From assembly GCA_964543545.1 (NCBI GenBank), contig CAZIYT010000004.1, forward strand, positions 628,525-692,524: a DNA stretch of 64,000 bases, read 5' to 3'. Of the stretch, positions 1 through 8,351 are shown piece by piece. This DNA is from UBA4416 sp964543545. Its GTDB lineage: Bacteria > Bacteroidota > Bacteroidia > B-17B0 > Aurantibacillaceae. Under the pieces are notes generated by a model. That model ran no database searches, was not told the DNA's origin, and worked only from the letters and a program-made list of their open reading frames with translations. The position numbers were made by a program, and so were the translations under genes. Within the stretch, counting starts at the first letter, position 1; every line of letters begins with the position of its first letter.

Positions 1-1205
1 ATCCCGCTCCAGTACATAGGAACGGCGTATAATACAATGCCCAGGGTGCCGATCCAGAAATGCATATTGGCCAGTTTTTTGGAATACAAGTCCACACGGA
101 ATAGTTTTGGGATCAACCAGTATAAGATGCCGAAGGTCATAAAGCCATTCCAGCCAAGGGCTCCAACGTGCACGTGCGCTACGATCCAATCGGTGTAATG
201 CGCAATGGCACTCACATTTTTGAGCGATAACATCGGCCCTTCAAAAGTGGCCATGCCGTATGCCGTAACCGCTACTACTAAAAATTTCAATACCACATCT
301 TCTCTTACTTTATCCCAGGCACCACGGAGAGTCAATAAGCCGTTAATCATCCCGCCCCATGACGGTGCAATCAGCATGATAGAAAATACAACGCCTAAAG
401 ATTGAGCCCAGTCGGGTACCGAAGTATAAAGTAAATGGTGTGGCCCTGCCCAGATGTAGATGAAGATCAGGGACCAGAAATGGATAATGGATAAACGGTA
501 GGAATACACAGGACGATTTGCTGCCTTAGGCAGGAAATAATACATCAATCCTAAATAAGGTGTAGTTAAGAAAAAAGCCACGGCATTATGCCCATACCAC
601 CATTGCACCAGGGCATCCTGAACACCGGCGTACCAGGAATAAGATTTCCAGAATGATACGGGAATCTCGATTGAATTGACAATGTGCAACATGGCAATCG
701 TGACGAATGTAGCGATGTAAAACCAGATGGCTACATAGAGGTGGCGTTCTCTCCGGCGGATGATGGTGCCGAACATATTCCAGCCGAATACAACCCACAC
801 GATGGTGATCAAAATGTCAATGGGCCATTCGAGCTCGGCATATTCTTTTCCTGTTGTTTTGCCGAGTGCCAGAGAAACGGCAGCCAGCACAATAATCAAT
901 TGCCAGCCGAAGAAATGCACCTTACTTAAGAAGTCGCTGAACATGCGCGTTTTCAATAAACGCTGCAGGGAATAGTATACTCCCATGAAAATACCGTTTC
1001 CAACGAAAGCAAAAATAACGGCATTGGTATGAATAGGTCTTACCCTGCCAAAAGTGGTATAAGGAAGCTCCATATTTAAAGCCGGAATGCATAACTGTAA
1101 AGCGGCCAGCAAGCCGGCCAGCATCCCTACAATTCCCCAGAACATGGTGGCATAGGCAAACCATTTTACGGTTTTGTTATCATACTGAAATTTTTGTAGT
1201 TCCAT
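1..1205 (-). CDS. ccoN: cbb3-type cytochrome c oxidase subunit I (CcoN), 3' end outside window
   Basis: Reading the minus strand from the ATG at 1205 gives 401 codons without a stop, running off the window edge. The protein is a polytopic membrane protein starting MELQKFQYDNKTVKWFAYAT. It contains the CcoN signatures RPIHTNAVIFAFVGNG near residue 55, WWYGHNAVAFFLT near 205, a PHHLLYT motif and AHVHVGALGWNG near 365. These include histidines that in the family bind heme and CuB. CcoN is the catalytic subunit of the high-affinity terminal oxidase used at low oxygen in the inner membrane. It starts only 5 bp after the end of ccoS, so the two are probably co-transcribed from the promoter at 1409-1474. 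In related genomes ccoO or a fused ccoNO usually follows; this cannot be seen here. Confidence 0.95.
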   Translation of the reverse strand, partial: MELQKFQYDNKTVKWFAYATMFWGIVGMLAGLLAALQLCIPALNMELPYTTFGRVRPIHTNAVIFAFVGNGIFMGVYYSLQRLLKTRMFSDFLSKVHFFGWQLIIVLAAVSLALGKTTGKEYAELEWPIDILITIVWVVFGWNMFGTIIRRRERHLYVAIWFYIATFVTIAMLHIVNSIEIPVSFWKSYSWYAGVQDALVQWWYGHNAVAFFLTTPYLGLMYYFLPKAANRPVYSYRLSIIHFWSLIFIYIWAGPHHLLYTSVPDWAQSLGVVFSIMLIAPSWGGMINGLLTLRGAWDKVREDVVLKFLVVAVTAYGMATFEGPMLSLKNVSAIAHYTDWIVAHVHVGALGWNGFMTFGILYWLIPKLFRVDLYSKKLANMHFWIGTLGIVLYAVPMYWSG

Positions 1206-1210
1206 AAAGT

Positions 1211-1396
1211 TTATTGTTTTGGGTGTTGTTTTTCTTCTTCTTCCGGTGTTTGTTTGATATCGTTCTCAAAAAGGATCCTTACGGAAGGTGTATAGTCGTC
1301 TTCATACTGGTTTGTTTTTACGGACCATATAAAGGCGATCAAAAAGCCAAGGGCTATAAGGAGGCTGGCAGAGATGAGTATGAAAATGACGCTCAT
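1211..1396 (-). CDS. ccoS: cbb3 oxidase assembly protein CcoS
   Basis: This is a 61-residue protein with one N-terminal membrane segment (MSVIFILISASLLIALGF) followed by an acidic tail, the layout of CcoS, which is needed for cofactor loading of cbb3 oxidase. A longer reading begins at a TTG at 1411. I chose the ATG at 1396 because a TACTTTTG -7 box lies at 1409-1416 and overlaps that TTG, so transcription should start downstream of it. The leader is then only a few nucleotides. The gene lies between ccoI (upstream) and ccoN (downstream, 5-bp gap), as in other cbb3 assembly clusters. Confidence 0.9.
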   Translation of the reverse strand: MSVIFILISASLLIALGFLIAFIWSVKTNQYEDDYTPSVRILFENDIKQTPEEEEKQHPKQ

Positions 1397-1408
1397 ATTG
1401 GGAATGCT

Positions 1409-1474
1409 CAAAAGTACAGGGATGCCTTTTTTTGTCAGATGAGAAACGTCAACCGCTCACCTGATCTTAATCAG
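1409..1474 (-). promoter_or_regulatory. ccoS-ccoN promoter with tandem CRP/FNR-type sites
   Basis: On the minus strand a -7 box TACTTTTG lies at 1409-1416. Two TGA-N6-TCA elements lie upstream. One is at 1440-1451, centred 33 bp from the box centre. The other is at 1462-1473 within the palindrome CTGATTAAGATCAG (1461-1474), centred 55 bp from the box. The TGA stop codon of ccoI is itself one half of the outer site. TGA-N6-TCA is the core geometry of CRP and FNR binding sites. The two positions correspond roughly to -40 and -62 from the start point, which are class II and class I activator positions. Confidence 0.7.
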
Positions 1475-3897
1475 TTTTTGTGTACTTTTTTTGCTTTTGA
1501 AGCGCTGTTCTTCAATCTGAAGGAAAGAAGCGAGCTCATGCCGGTTGTGAAAAGGACAATGCTGACAGAGCTTACCGGCATTAAAATAGCGGCAATAACG
1601 GGTTTTAACTGCCCCTGAACGGCAAAGTACAGGCCTATCAGGTTATAGATAATGGAGATCACAAAACTCATAGTGATGATCAGCTTGTTTTGTTTGCAAT
1701 AATCCAGCAAAACATCCAGATAGCCTAAACTATTACCATCCATGACCACATCGCAGGCCGGAGAGAAATTATTGATGTTGTCGGTTACTGCAATGCCAAT
1801 ATCACTTTGTTTTAAGGCCCCGGCATCATTCAGGCCGTCGCCCATCATAATGACGGTTTTGCCCTTATTTTGCAGCAGGCTGATGTAATTCAGCTTATCC
1901 TGGGGCGATTGATGAAACAAGAGATCGGACGTAAACCATTTTTTTAATTTCAGCTGTTCCGAATCATTGTCACCGGATAATAAAGAAACATCATATTGCC
2001 GTTGTAGCATTTTTAGTAAGTCCGGTAAACCAGGCCGGTAGGTAGTTTGAACAGAATAGTAGCCCAGTAGCTGGTTATTTATTTTTACATAAACGTGGCT
2101 TCCAACATCCGTAGTGGCCGGCTTTTCGTTTATGAAACCCGGGGAGCCTATCAGGACCTGATTATTAAGAATTGTCCCTTTTATTCCCAGGCCGGGAATC
2201 TCTTCATAATCTTTTACAGGTAAGCGTTTACAAAATGGGAGCGATTGCACAATCGCTTTGCTTAAAGGATGATTGGACTGGCCTGCCAAAGACCGGATAA
2301 GCTGCATCGTTTCAACATGTAGCTGAGCACCCGTAAACGTAATGGCGGAGTCGCCCTGTTGCGTGATTGTACCGGTCTTATCAAATACAATGGTATCGGC
2401 TCCTGAAATGTCTTCTATAACGGTTGCGTTCCGGGCATAGAATCCGTATTTCTGTAATATCCGTAACATGTTTCCGTTGGTAAAGGTAGCAGAGAGCAAT
2501 AAGGCACATGGGCAGGCGACAATTAACACAGAGGTAAGGGAATTCCATATCCTCGATGCATCGTTCAGGTACCAGTATAATGCTGCTGTGGCAGCAATGG
2601 AAAATAAAATGAGCGTAAAATATTTACTTAGGGTATGGATATAGGATTTGCTGTTATCTTCTTGTTTGGTGAAGGCATCATTATTCCATAATTGAGTGAG
2701 GTAGCTTTGCGACACGTCCTTCACTACCTCCAACTCTAAGGCCCCTCCTGTTTGTTTTCCGCCGGCGTAAATAATCTCCCCTATATGTTTTTCCACAGGC
2801 AATGCTTCTCCTGAAACAAAGCTATAGTCAATGATTCCTTTACCAAGAAAAAGGATACAGTCGGCAGGGATGATTTCGCCGCTGTGAACTTTAATACGCT
2901 GCCCTGTCTTTAAGTTCGAAACGGGTATTTGCTCTTCTTTACCACCTTCAGCCATCAGCGTTACTCCCAGAGGAAAGTAAGACGTATAATCCCTGTTAAA
3001 AGCCATGGTAGTATAGGTTTTATCCTGGAAAAAACGGCCGATTAACATGAAAAAAACAATCCCGGTCATTGAATCCATATATCCTGCACCGGTTTGTGAT
3101 AAGATCTCGTACAGGCTTCTGCCAAAGGTGATGAGGATGGCAATGGCAATGGGAGCGTCGATATTCAGGATTTTTTGTTGTATACTTTTCCAGGCTGATA
3201 TAAAAAAACCGGAGGCCCCGTAAAAGAATACGGGGAGCGACAATAAAAGGATCAGGTAAGAAAAGAGCTGTTGCAAGCCTTTTTCCTGTATATTTCCGAA
3301 AGAAAAATACTCCGGAAAGCTCAGTAGCATAATGTTTCCAAAGCAAAAACCGGTGATCCCTATTTTATAGATCCTGGATTTGTCGTAAGTTGTCGTTTGC
3401 TTATCCGCGAGGTTATTTAAGCTAAAATGAGGCTCGTAGCCTATGGTCGTTAAAAGTTCTGCCACTTTTCTTAAGGAAGTACCCTGGCGGTTAAAGACCA
3501 CCGTCACTTCTTTCTTTAAAAAATTAACCTGCGAGCGGATGATGTACGGATCAAGCTTTCCGAGATGCTCCAATAGCCAAATGCAGGAGCTGCAATGCAT
3601 TTGGGGCAAATATAACGTTACATGACTTTGAGTGAGGTCCTTATAGTGAATCAGCTTTTGCTGTAATGCGTCGTCGTCGAGAAACGCAAATTTATCAGGG
3701 CGTACCTGTGTTTTTTGAGACAGGCCGGGGTTTTTCTCTAAGCTATAGTAATCACACAGCTCAACTTTGTTAAGAATTTCATAAACCGTTTTACAGCCCT
3801 GGCAACAAAAATTTTTCTCTGCGACACGAATTGTTTCAGTATCGCAGGGTTCGCCGCAGTGATAGCAAAGCAGCAGGCTTTTGGGGTCTTTAATCAT
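1471..3897 (-). CDS. ccoI: Copper-translocating P-type ATPase of the CcoI/FixI group
   Basis: This 808-residue P1B-type ATPase is predicted to export copper from the cytoplasm for cbb3 oxidase assembly. The N-terminus has the Cys-rich cluster typical of the CcoI/FixI group (CYHCGEPC at 11-18, FCCQGC at 30-35). It is followed by an HMA domain with MHCSSC near residue 100. The core has six to eight membrane segments with the metal-binding CPC motif (VACPCALLLS near 460), the phosphorylation motif DKTGT near 505, the HP motif (SNHPLSKA) and GDGLNDA near 690. The ATG is at 3897. Its TGA stop forms part of the ccoS activator site. It is last in a likely operon read from the 5552 promoter, 54 bp after the patatin gene. 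Confidence 0.95.
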   Translation of the reverse strand: MIKDPKSLLLCYHCGEPCDTETIRVAEKNFCCQGCKTVYEILNKVELCDYYSLEKNPGLSQKTQVRPDKFAFLDDDALQQKLIHYKDLTQSHVTLYLPQMHCSSCIWLLEHLGKLDPYIIRSQVNFLKKEVTVVFNRQGTSLRKVAELLTTIGYEPHFSLNNLADKQTTTYDKSRIYKIGITGFCFGNIMLLSFPEYFSFGNIQEKGLQQLFSYLILLLSLPVFFYGASGFFISAWKSIQQKILNIDAPIAIAILITFGRSLYEILSQTGAGYMDSMTGIVFFMLIGRFFQDKTYTTMAFNRDYTSYFPLGVTLMAEGGKEEQIPVSNLKTGQRIKVHSGEIIPADCILFLGKGIIDYSFVSGEALPVEKHIGEIIYAGGKQTGGALELEVVKDVSQSYLTQLWNNDAFTKQEDNSKSYIHTLSKYFTLILFSIAATAALYWYLNDASRIWNSLTSVLIVACPCALLLSATFTNGNMLRILQKYGFYARNATVIEDISGADTIVFDKTGTITQQGDSAITFTGAQLHVETMQLIRSLAGQSNHPLSKAIVQSLPFCKRLPVKDYEEIPGLGIKGTILNNQVLIGSPGFINEKPATTDVGSHVYVKINNQLLGYYSVQTTYRPGLPDLLKMLQRQYDVSLLSGDNDSEQLKLKKWFTSDLLFHQSPQDKLNYISLLQNKGKTVIMMGDGLNDAGALKQSDIGIAVTDNINNFSPACDVVMDGNSLGYLDVLLDYCKQNKLIITMSFVISIIYNLIGLYFAVQGQLKPVIAAILMPVSSVSIVLFTTGMSSLLSFRLKNSASKAKKVHKN

Positions 3898-3951
3898 TTC
3901 GCTTCAACATTGGATTCATGATGCAAGTGCTGACGACAAAGCGGCTGTATT

Positions 3952-4707
3952 CTAGGAGGTAAGGGCATCTGTCATAACTTTATGTTTCGTGTAATCGTAG
4001 CCTGCTTTAATGATGTCGTGTATCTTTTTAGTATCAAATAGCCCGTATCCGGAAAGGCCATCGGGTTCAATAAGCAGATCCACGTGATTCATCTCACGAA
4101 GCACACTTTCGCGGATGCTGAGATGAATCATGCGTTCAAGTTGTCTTACTATGCTGATATTGACATCATAAGGATCCGGTTTATTAACATGCACGCCTAT
4201 CGTTTTAAGCACTGAGCCGATAAATGGTTCCACCGGGAGGTTTCCACTCAGCCCGCCATCGGCATAAGGTATGCCCCTGATAAATACCGGAGGAAAGATG
4301 ATGGGGATGGAGGCGGAGGCAATGACCGCTTCGGTGATATCTCCCTCGTTTATGATTACCTGGCTTCCGTCATTTAAGTCGGTAACACTTACGTGTAAAG
4401 GATATTTAAGACCGGAAAATGTTTTGCTTCTTAAATAGTTCGCAAATAGTTTATGCAACGAATCAATGGATAATATACCGGGACTAAGGTGGAAATTGAA
4501 ATGTGTTAAAGGAATTGCCTCCGAGCAAATGTTTGCTATCTCATCCGGTGTATATCCGTCGCAAAGAAAGGCTCCTACTATTGCTCCTGAGCTCGTCGCA
4601 CTCACTGAAGAGAAGGTTATTTCTTTTTCCTGCAGTGCTTTTACAACACCTAAATGGGCAAAACCCCTGGCGCCGCCCCCGGATAAAACCAAATTACATG
4701 TGATCAT
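3952..4707 (-). CDS. Patatin-like phospholipase family protein
   Basis: This 251-residue cytoplasmic protein has the patatin fold signatures: a Gly-rich oxyanion loop GGGARGFAHLG at 10-20 and the catalytic Asp in DGG (YADGGLSGN near 150). The nucleophile elbow reads A37-T-S39-S-G41, where the family normally has G-x-S-x-G, so Ser39 is the expected nucleophile with Ala for the first Gly. The C-terminus is close to that of bacterial RssA/YlbK-like patatins. It sits 6 bp after the thioredoxin-like gene, inside the operon that ends with ccoI. The substrate is unknown; a role in membrane lipid turnover under low oxygen is only inferred from the neighbours. Confidence 0.9.
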   Translation of the reverse strand: MITCNLVLSGGGARGFAHLGVVKALQEKEITFSSVSATSSGAIVGAFLCDGYTPDEIANICSEAIPLTHFNFHLSPGILSIDSLHKLFANYLRSKTFSGLKYPLHVSVTDLNDGSQVIINEGDITEAVIASASIPIIFPPVFIRGIPYADGGLSGNLPVEPFIGSVLKTIGVHVNKPDPYDVNISIVRQLERMIHLSIRESVLREMNHVDLLIEPDGLSGYGLFDTKKIHDIIKAGYDYTKHKVMTDALTS

Positions 4708-4713
4708 ATGATA

Positions 4714-5142
4714 CTATAAATAACAATCAATTTCTCTCCGGATATCAGCAATCGGGATCATGCCGGAGCTGCTCCACACTTTCTTCCCGTTTTTATATAA
4801 CATTAAAAGGGGAAGTGTATTTACTTCAAACTCCTTAGCTACTTCTACGTCTCTTTCAGTATCTATTCTTAAGATTTCTATTTTTCCACTGTATTCTTTC
4901 TCAATTTCAGCAATCACCGGTTTAAATCTCGGGCATACGGCACACCAGCCGGCTGAAAAGTAAACAAGAACAGCTTTCTTTGTGCCGGCAATTTTTTGCT
5001 GATATACCTCCGGTGTGATTTTAGGATCTTCCTGCCGGGCACCTGTATTCATGCGCTTGTAGGTATATGCAGAGAGAAGAGTTGCCATTAGGCATGCAAG
5101 ACTGATCCTGAAATAATACCGGTGTATGAGCCGGATCTTCAT
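4714..5142 (-). CDS. Membrane-anchored thioredoxin-like protein
   Basis: This 142-residue protein has an N-terminal signal or anchor (residues 7-25) and a thioredoxin domain. The active site is W66-C-A-V-C70, followed by PRFKP, with the cis-Pro region in VNTLPLLMLYKNGK. Such proteins face the periplasm and reduce or exchange thiols. CxxC proteins of this kind often support cytochrome and copper-centre maturation, which fits the operon with ccoI. The gene follows the coiled-coil gene with a 1-bp gap and precedes the patatin gene by 6 bp. Which thiol partner it serves is not visible. Confidence 0.85.
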   Translation of the reverse strand: MKIRLIHRYYFRISLACLMATLLSAYTYKRMNTGARQEDPKITPEVYQQKIAGTKKAVLVYFSAGWCAVCPRFKPVIAEIEKEYSGKIEILRIDTERDVEVAKEFEVNTLPLLMLYKNGKKVWSSSGMIPIADIRREIDCYL

Positions 5143-5143
5143 G

Positions 5144-5524
5144 TTACATCCACTTGCTTAAGAATACGTTGAACTCTGTTTTAAGGAAACTGAAAATTTT
5201 CCTGAAATAGATCACTTTTTCCCTCAGAACGGCATGATCTTCCATTCTACGGCGTTCAAGGGCGACATCGTTTTTCTGAATTTCATGGCTTATGGCATCA
5301 TTATTAAGATTGATCTCATGTTTCAGATTATCAATAGTATCTGCCTGAAGTATGAATTGGTTTTGAAAATGCTCAACCTGCGCAAGTATTTCTTTTGAGG
5401 TATTCTTCTTTGTAATTTCTCCCAGGCGGTTTTTCATAATAGCAATTTCGTCCCGGTAGAATAAAAGATCATTCATCCAGTCTTTATTTTCTTCATGCAG
5501 GGTATAAATTTTTTCTGTTTTCAT
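5144..5524 (-). CDS. Coiled-coil protein of unknown function
   Basis: This is a 126-residue soluble protein without signal peptide, rich in Glu, Lys and Asn, with heptad-like helices over most of its length (for example residues 25-95). I do not recognise a named family. It is the first gene of the minus-strand operon (this gene, thioredoxin-like, patatin, ccoI) and its promoter carries the tandem TGA-N6-TCA sites. It is therefore probably a low-oxygen or redox-stress protein. The start ATG at 5524 is preceded by a 27-bp leader from the -7 box at 5552-5559. Confidence 0.75.
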   Translation of the reverse strand: MKTEKIYTLHEENKDWMNDLLFYRDEIAIMKNRLGEITKKNTSKEILAQVEHFQNQFILQADTIDNLKHEINLNNDAISHEIQKNDVALERRRMEDHAVLREKVIYFRKIFSFLKTEFNVFLSKWM

Positions 5525-5551
5525 GGTTGTTTATATTAAATAGTTTGATAG

Positions 5552-5670
5552 CAAAAGTCCTCCAAAGGAGGCAGACTACCCCTAAGACTCATCAGAAGGG
5601 GACATGATTTTTGTCATATTTTGGATAAATAATTCCTTTTATTTTCGACCACATTAATTTTGTACCTTAG
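5552..5670. promoter_or_regulatory. Divergent promoter with central CRP/FNR-type site
   Basis: A perfect TGA-N6-TCA site ATGATTTTTGTCAT lies at 5604-5617. On the minus strand a -7-like box GACTTTTG at 5552-5559 is centred exactly 55 bp away. A second site with one mismatch (TAA-N6-TCA on the plus strand, 5583-5594) is centred 33 bp from that box. On the plus strand a -7-like TACCTTAG at 5663-5670 is centred 56 bp from the same palindrome; an exact-match TAATTTTG at 5655-5662 is an alternative. A further inverted repeat CCTCC-AAA-GGAGG lies at 5559-5571. One regulator could therefore serve both directions. Confidence 0.6.
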
Positions 5671-5696
5671 CCTTGAACCATACGACTATAAATAAA

Positions 5697-6875
5697 ATGC
5701 AAACCAAGGAAGGCGTTGATGCCCTTTTTCTCTATGCTACGGAGGGGATTCTTATTACCAACGAAAAAGGAGAAATTATACGGATTAATCCCAGTGCAGA
5801 AAAACTGTTCAGGTATGAGCCCGGGGAGTTGCTAAGCAAAAAAATTGAAGTCCTGATCCCGGCCAGGTTTTCGGCCCATACAAAGCATCGCGAAAAGTAT
5901 AATGAAAACCCCCATGCCAGGGCCATGGGAGCCGGTATGGAATTGTACGGACTAAGAAAAGATGCCACTGAATTGCCCGTTGAAATAAGCTTAAGCCCAT
6001 ATTCCACCCCGGAAGGTAAATTTGTAGTCGCTTTTATTGTAGATATTACTTTACGAAAGCAATCGGAAGAAAGGTTGAAGAATTACTCCTTCGAGCTGGA
6101 AAGACAGGTAAAGAACAGAACATTGATACTTGAAGAGGCTATTCAGGAACTGGAAAAAACGAAAAAAGACCTTCATAACGCTCTGAAAAAAGAAAAAGAG
6201 CTCAACGAGCTAAAATCAAGATTCGTATCTATGGCGTCCCACGAATTCAGGACTCCTCTTACAACTATGATGTCTTCTTTGTCGCTCGTTACCAAATATG
6301 GCGAGCAAAACGACGCTCAGAACCAAAGCAAGCACGTTCATAAAATAAAAGCCTCTATTAATAACTTAACGGATATTTTGAATGATTTTCTTTCTGTCAG
6401 TAAACTGGAGGAAGGCAAAATTGAAAATATGCCTGAGGAAATACATGTTAAGGATTATATAATGGATATTGTTTCAGAAATGAAACCAATGGCTATTAAC
6501 GGGCAAACTCTTACTCATCAGCATAGCGGCTCTGAAATTGCCCTGGGTGACAGAAAATTATTAAAAAACGTATTGTTCAATCTGATATCGAATGCGATCA
6601 AATTTTCTCCGGGAGGCGGATCAATTGAGATTAATTCACAGGCATCCAACTCCTCTTTTAGAATATCTGTTAAGGATAATGGCATAGGTATTTCCAAAGA
6701 AGATCAAAAGCATTTATTTGAGCGGTTTTTCAGGGGGCATAACGCCACACATATCCAGGGCACCGGCTTAGGCTTGAGCATTGTATCAAAGTATGCCGAG
6801 CTAATGAATGGCTCAATCAATTTTGAGAGTGAAGAACATAAAGGAACAACGTTTACCATCATTATTCCTCAGTAA
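5697..6875 (+). CDS. PAS-domain sensor histidine kinase
   Basis: The protein is 392 residues from the ATG at 5697. A TTG at 5673 would add eight residues, but it lies too close to the likely transcription start. It has no membrane segments, so it is a cytoplasmic sensor. Order: PAS domain (about 5-120, with GEIIRINPSAEKLF and a PAC-like end), coiled coil (125-175), a HisKA domain with the phospho-acceptor His in MASHEFRTPL near residue 180, and a HATPase domain with N box (LISNAIKFSP), G1 (DNGIGI) and G2 (GTGLGLSIVSKY). The next gene, a response regulator, starts 1 bp after the stop and is surely its partner. The PAS ligand (heme, flavin or none) cannot be told. Confidence 0.92.
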   Translation: MQTKEGVDALFLYATEGILITNEKGEIIRINPSAEKLFRYEPGELLSKKIEVLIPARFSAHTKHREKYNENPHARAMGAGMELYGLRKDATELPVEISLSPYSTPEGKFVVAFIVDITLRKQSEERLKNYSFELERQVKNRTLILEEAIQELEKTKKDLHNALKKEKELNELKSRFVSMASHEFRTPLTTMMSSLSLVTKYGEQNDAQNQSKHVHKIKASINNLTDILNDFLSVSKLEEGKIENMPEEIHVKDYIMDIVSEMKPMAINGQTLTHQHSGSEIALGDRKLLKNVLFNLISNAIKFSPGGGSIEINSQASNSSFRISVKDNGIGISKEDQKHLFERFFRGHNATHIQGTGLGLSIVSKYAELMNGSINFESEEHKGTTFTIIIPQ

Positions 6876-6876
6876 T

Positions 6877-7935
6877 ATGAAAAAAATTCTTTTAATAGAA
6901 GATAACAACGATGTACGGGAAAATACGGCGGAGATTCTGACGTTGGCACAATATAACGTGATTACTGCCATAAACGGGAAAGAAGGTGTTGAACTGGCAA
7001 AAAAAGAGAAACCCGACCTGATCATTTGTGATATTATGATGCCCGTGCTGGATGGGCATGGAGCCCTGCATTTATTGTCGAAGAATGAAGAAACAGCAGG
7101 AATTCCCTTTATTTTTTTAACAGCAAAAGCTGAGCGCAGCGATTTTAGAAAAGGCATGGAAATGGGGGCAGATGATTATTTGACCAAGCCTTTTGATGAT
7201 GTTGAGCTATTAAATGCGATTGAAAGCCGCCTTAAAAAAAATGACATTTTAAAAAAGGAATTTTCCAAAAACATGGCAGGCATCCATGATTTCATTAATG
7301 AAGCCAAAGGAATAGACTCCCTTAAAAAACTCTCGGAAGCGCGTGATGTCAGAATTTATAAAAAGAAAGATGATATTTATAGAGAGGATAGTTATCCAAA
7401 AGGGATCTATTTTGTAAGCAAGGGTAAAGTAAAAACGTACCAGACAAGTGAATCGGGTAAGGAGTTAATTACTGAACTGCATAAAGAAGGTGATTTTTTC
7501 GGCTACCTTTCGCTGTTGCAGGAAGAAAAATATGCCAGCTCAGCTACGGCACTCGAGGATTCTGAGATTTATATGATTCCTAAAGAGGATTTCTTTTCAT
7601 TGCTCTATAAAAATGCAGAGGTATCGCGGCGCTTCATAGAGCTTCTATCGAATAACCTGCGCGAGAATGAAAAGCAGCTGGTAAAGCTGGCTTACCATTC
7701 CGTGAGAAAAAGAGTGGCAGAAGCCCTTGTGAAGCTTTCGGACAAATACAAAAAAGACCATGAGCAAAAGTTCAGTATGAATATTTCGCGAGAAGACCTC
7801 GCCAATATGGTGGGAACAGCTACTGAAACGGTGATCCGTACCCTGAGCGATTTTAAGGAAGATAAATTTGTAGAAATATCCGGCGGCACCATCACCATCC
7901 TTAACTACGATAAACTGGCCAAAATGAAAAATTAA
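6877..7935 (+). CDS. Response regulator fused to CRP/FNR-type transcription factor
   Basis: The start is taken as the ATG at 6877; an earlier in-frame start at 6808 lies inside the kinase gene. The 352-residue protein has a receiver domain (1-120) with acidic pocket IEDN, phospho-Asp D52 in CDIMMPVLDG, the Thr/Lys switch (FLTAKA, DDYLTKPFDD), then a cyclic-nucleotide-binding-type beta-roll (about 150-260, YPKGIYFVSKGKVKTY) and a CRP-type winged helix. The recognition helix reads TATETVIRTLSDF. It keeps the Glu and Arg that in CRP (RETVGR) and FNR (ETISR) read TGA/TCA half-sites. No FNR-like Cys cluster is seen, so the input is probably phosphorylation. The TGA-N6-TCA sites around this locus are its obvious candidate targets. 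Confidence 0.93.
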   Translation: MKKILLIEDNNDVRENTAEILTLAQYNVITAINGKEGVELAKKEKPDLIICDIMMPVLDGHGALHLLSKNEETAGIPFIFLTAKAERSDFRKGMEMGADDYLTKPFDDVELLNAIESRLKKNDILKKEFSKNMAGIHDFINEAKGIDSLKKLSEARDVRIYKKKDDIYREDSYPKGIYFVSKGKVKTYQTSESGKELITELHKEGDFFGYLSLLQEEKYASSATALEDSEIYMIPKEDFFSLLYKNAEVSRRFIELLSNNLRENEKQLVKLAYHSVRKRVAEALVKLSDKYKKDHEQKFSMNISREDLANMVGTATETVIRTLSDFKEDKFVEISGGTITILNYDKLAKMKN

Positions 7936-7940
7936 GCAGT

Positions 7941-8246
7941 ATGGAAAGGGCGTCTCATTATGAAACCGTATCTGAAGCGATTGATCAGCTTCGTAAAAAA
8001 GGATTCACCATTGATTTTAATTTGGAGAAAAATTGCCTGGTGTGTCATCCCGAAACGTTTGATCCAGATGACTTCGAAATAGTAGACATATACAGGTATG
8101 AAGGAAATACAGATCCTGCGGATGAAGCTACCGTTTATGCCATAGAGTCCAAAACAGGGCTTAAAGGCATCCTGGTAACCGGTTACGGGACATCAACAGA
8201 TACCATGAGTACCGAAATACTAAGCAAACTGCGCATCAAACAATAG
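7941..8246 (+). CDS. Small conserved protein of the group often labelled phosphoribosylpyrophosphate synthetase
   Basis: This is a 101-residue acidic protein without signal peptide (HYETVSEAIDQLRKKGFTID ... DFEIVDIYRYEG ... AIESKTGLKGILVTGYG). I recognise it as a short Bacteroidota family that databases often call phosphoribosylpyrophosphate synthetase. It is far too short for that enzyme and lacks its PRPP loop, so the label should not be trusted. It follows the response regulator by 5 bp and is probably co-transcribed. Its role is unknown. The family tends to occur near stress genes, which is only a weak hint. Confidence 0.7.
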   Translation: MERASHYETVSEAIDQLRKKGFTIDFNLEKNCLVCHPETFDPDDFEIVDIYRYEGNTDPADEATVYAIESKTGLKGILVTGYGTSTDTMSTEILSKLRIKQ

Positions 8247-8258
8247 ATACTTACCTTT

Positions 8259-8324
8259 CTGATTAAGGTCATGTGTACTTCTGACCTTCCTCATTTTCAA
8301 TCCTTCACAAGCTCCCTACTTTTG
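8259..8324 (+). promoter_or_regulatory. Promoter of the DoxX-USP operon with tandem CRP/FNR-type sites
   Basis: A TGA-N6-TCA site is at 8260-8271 (CTGATTAAGGTCAT), nearly identical to the ccoS site. A second is at 8282-8293 (TGACCTTCCTCA). They are 22 bp apart and centred 55 and 33 bp before a -7 box TACTTTTG at 8317-8324. Because the facing half-sites mirror each other, the pair also looks like a palindrome AAGGTCA-N10-TGACCTT at 8265-8288. This is not a terminator: no T-run follows. Confidence 0.7.
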
Positions 8325-8351
8325 TTTCATTATTTATTGAAATAAAAGAAC

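Noticed and set aside
5655..5662. TAATTTTG as the -7 box of the PAS kinase
   Set aside because: It fits the consensus better than TACCTTAG at 5663-5670, but its distance of 48 bp from the palindrome breaks the spacing seen elsewhere. I kept it as an alternative only.
8265..8288. Palindrome AAGGTCA-N10-TGACCTT as a terminator
   Set aside because: No T-run follows on either strand. It is fully explained by two adjacent TGA-N6-TCA sites whose facing halves mirror each other; the same pattern occurs at 13974-13997.
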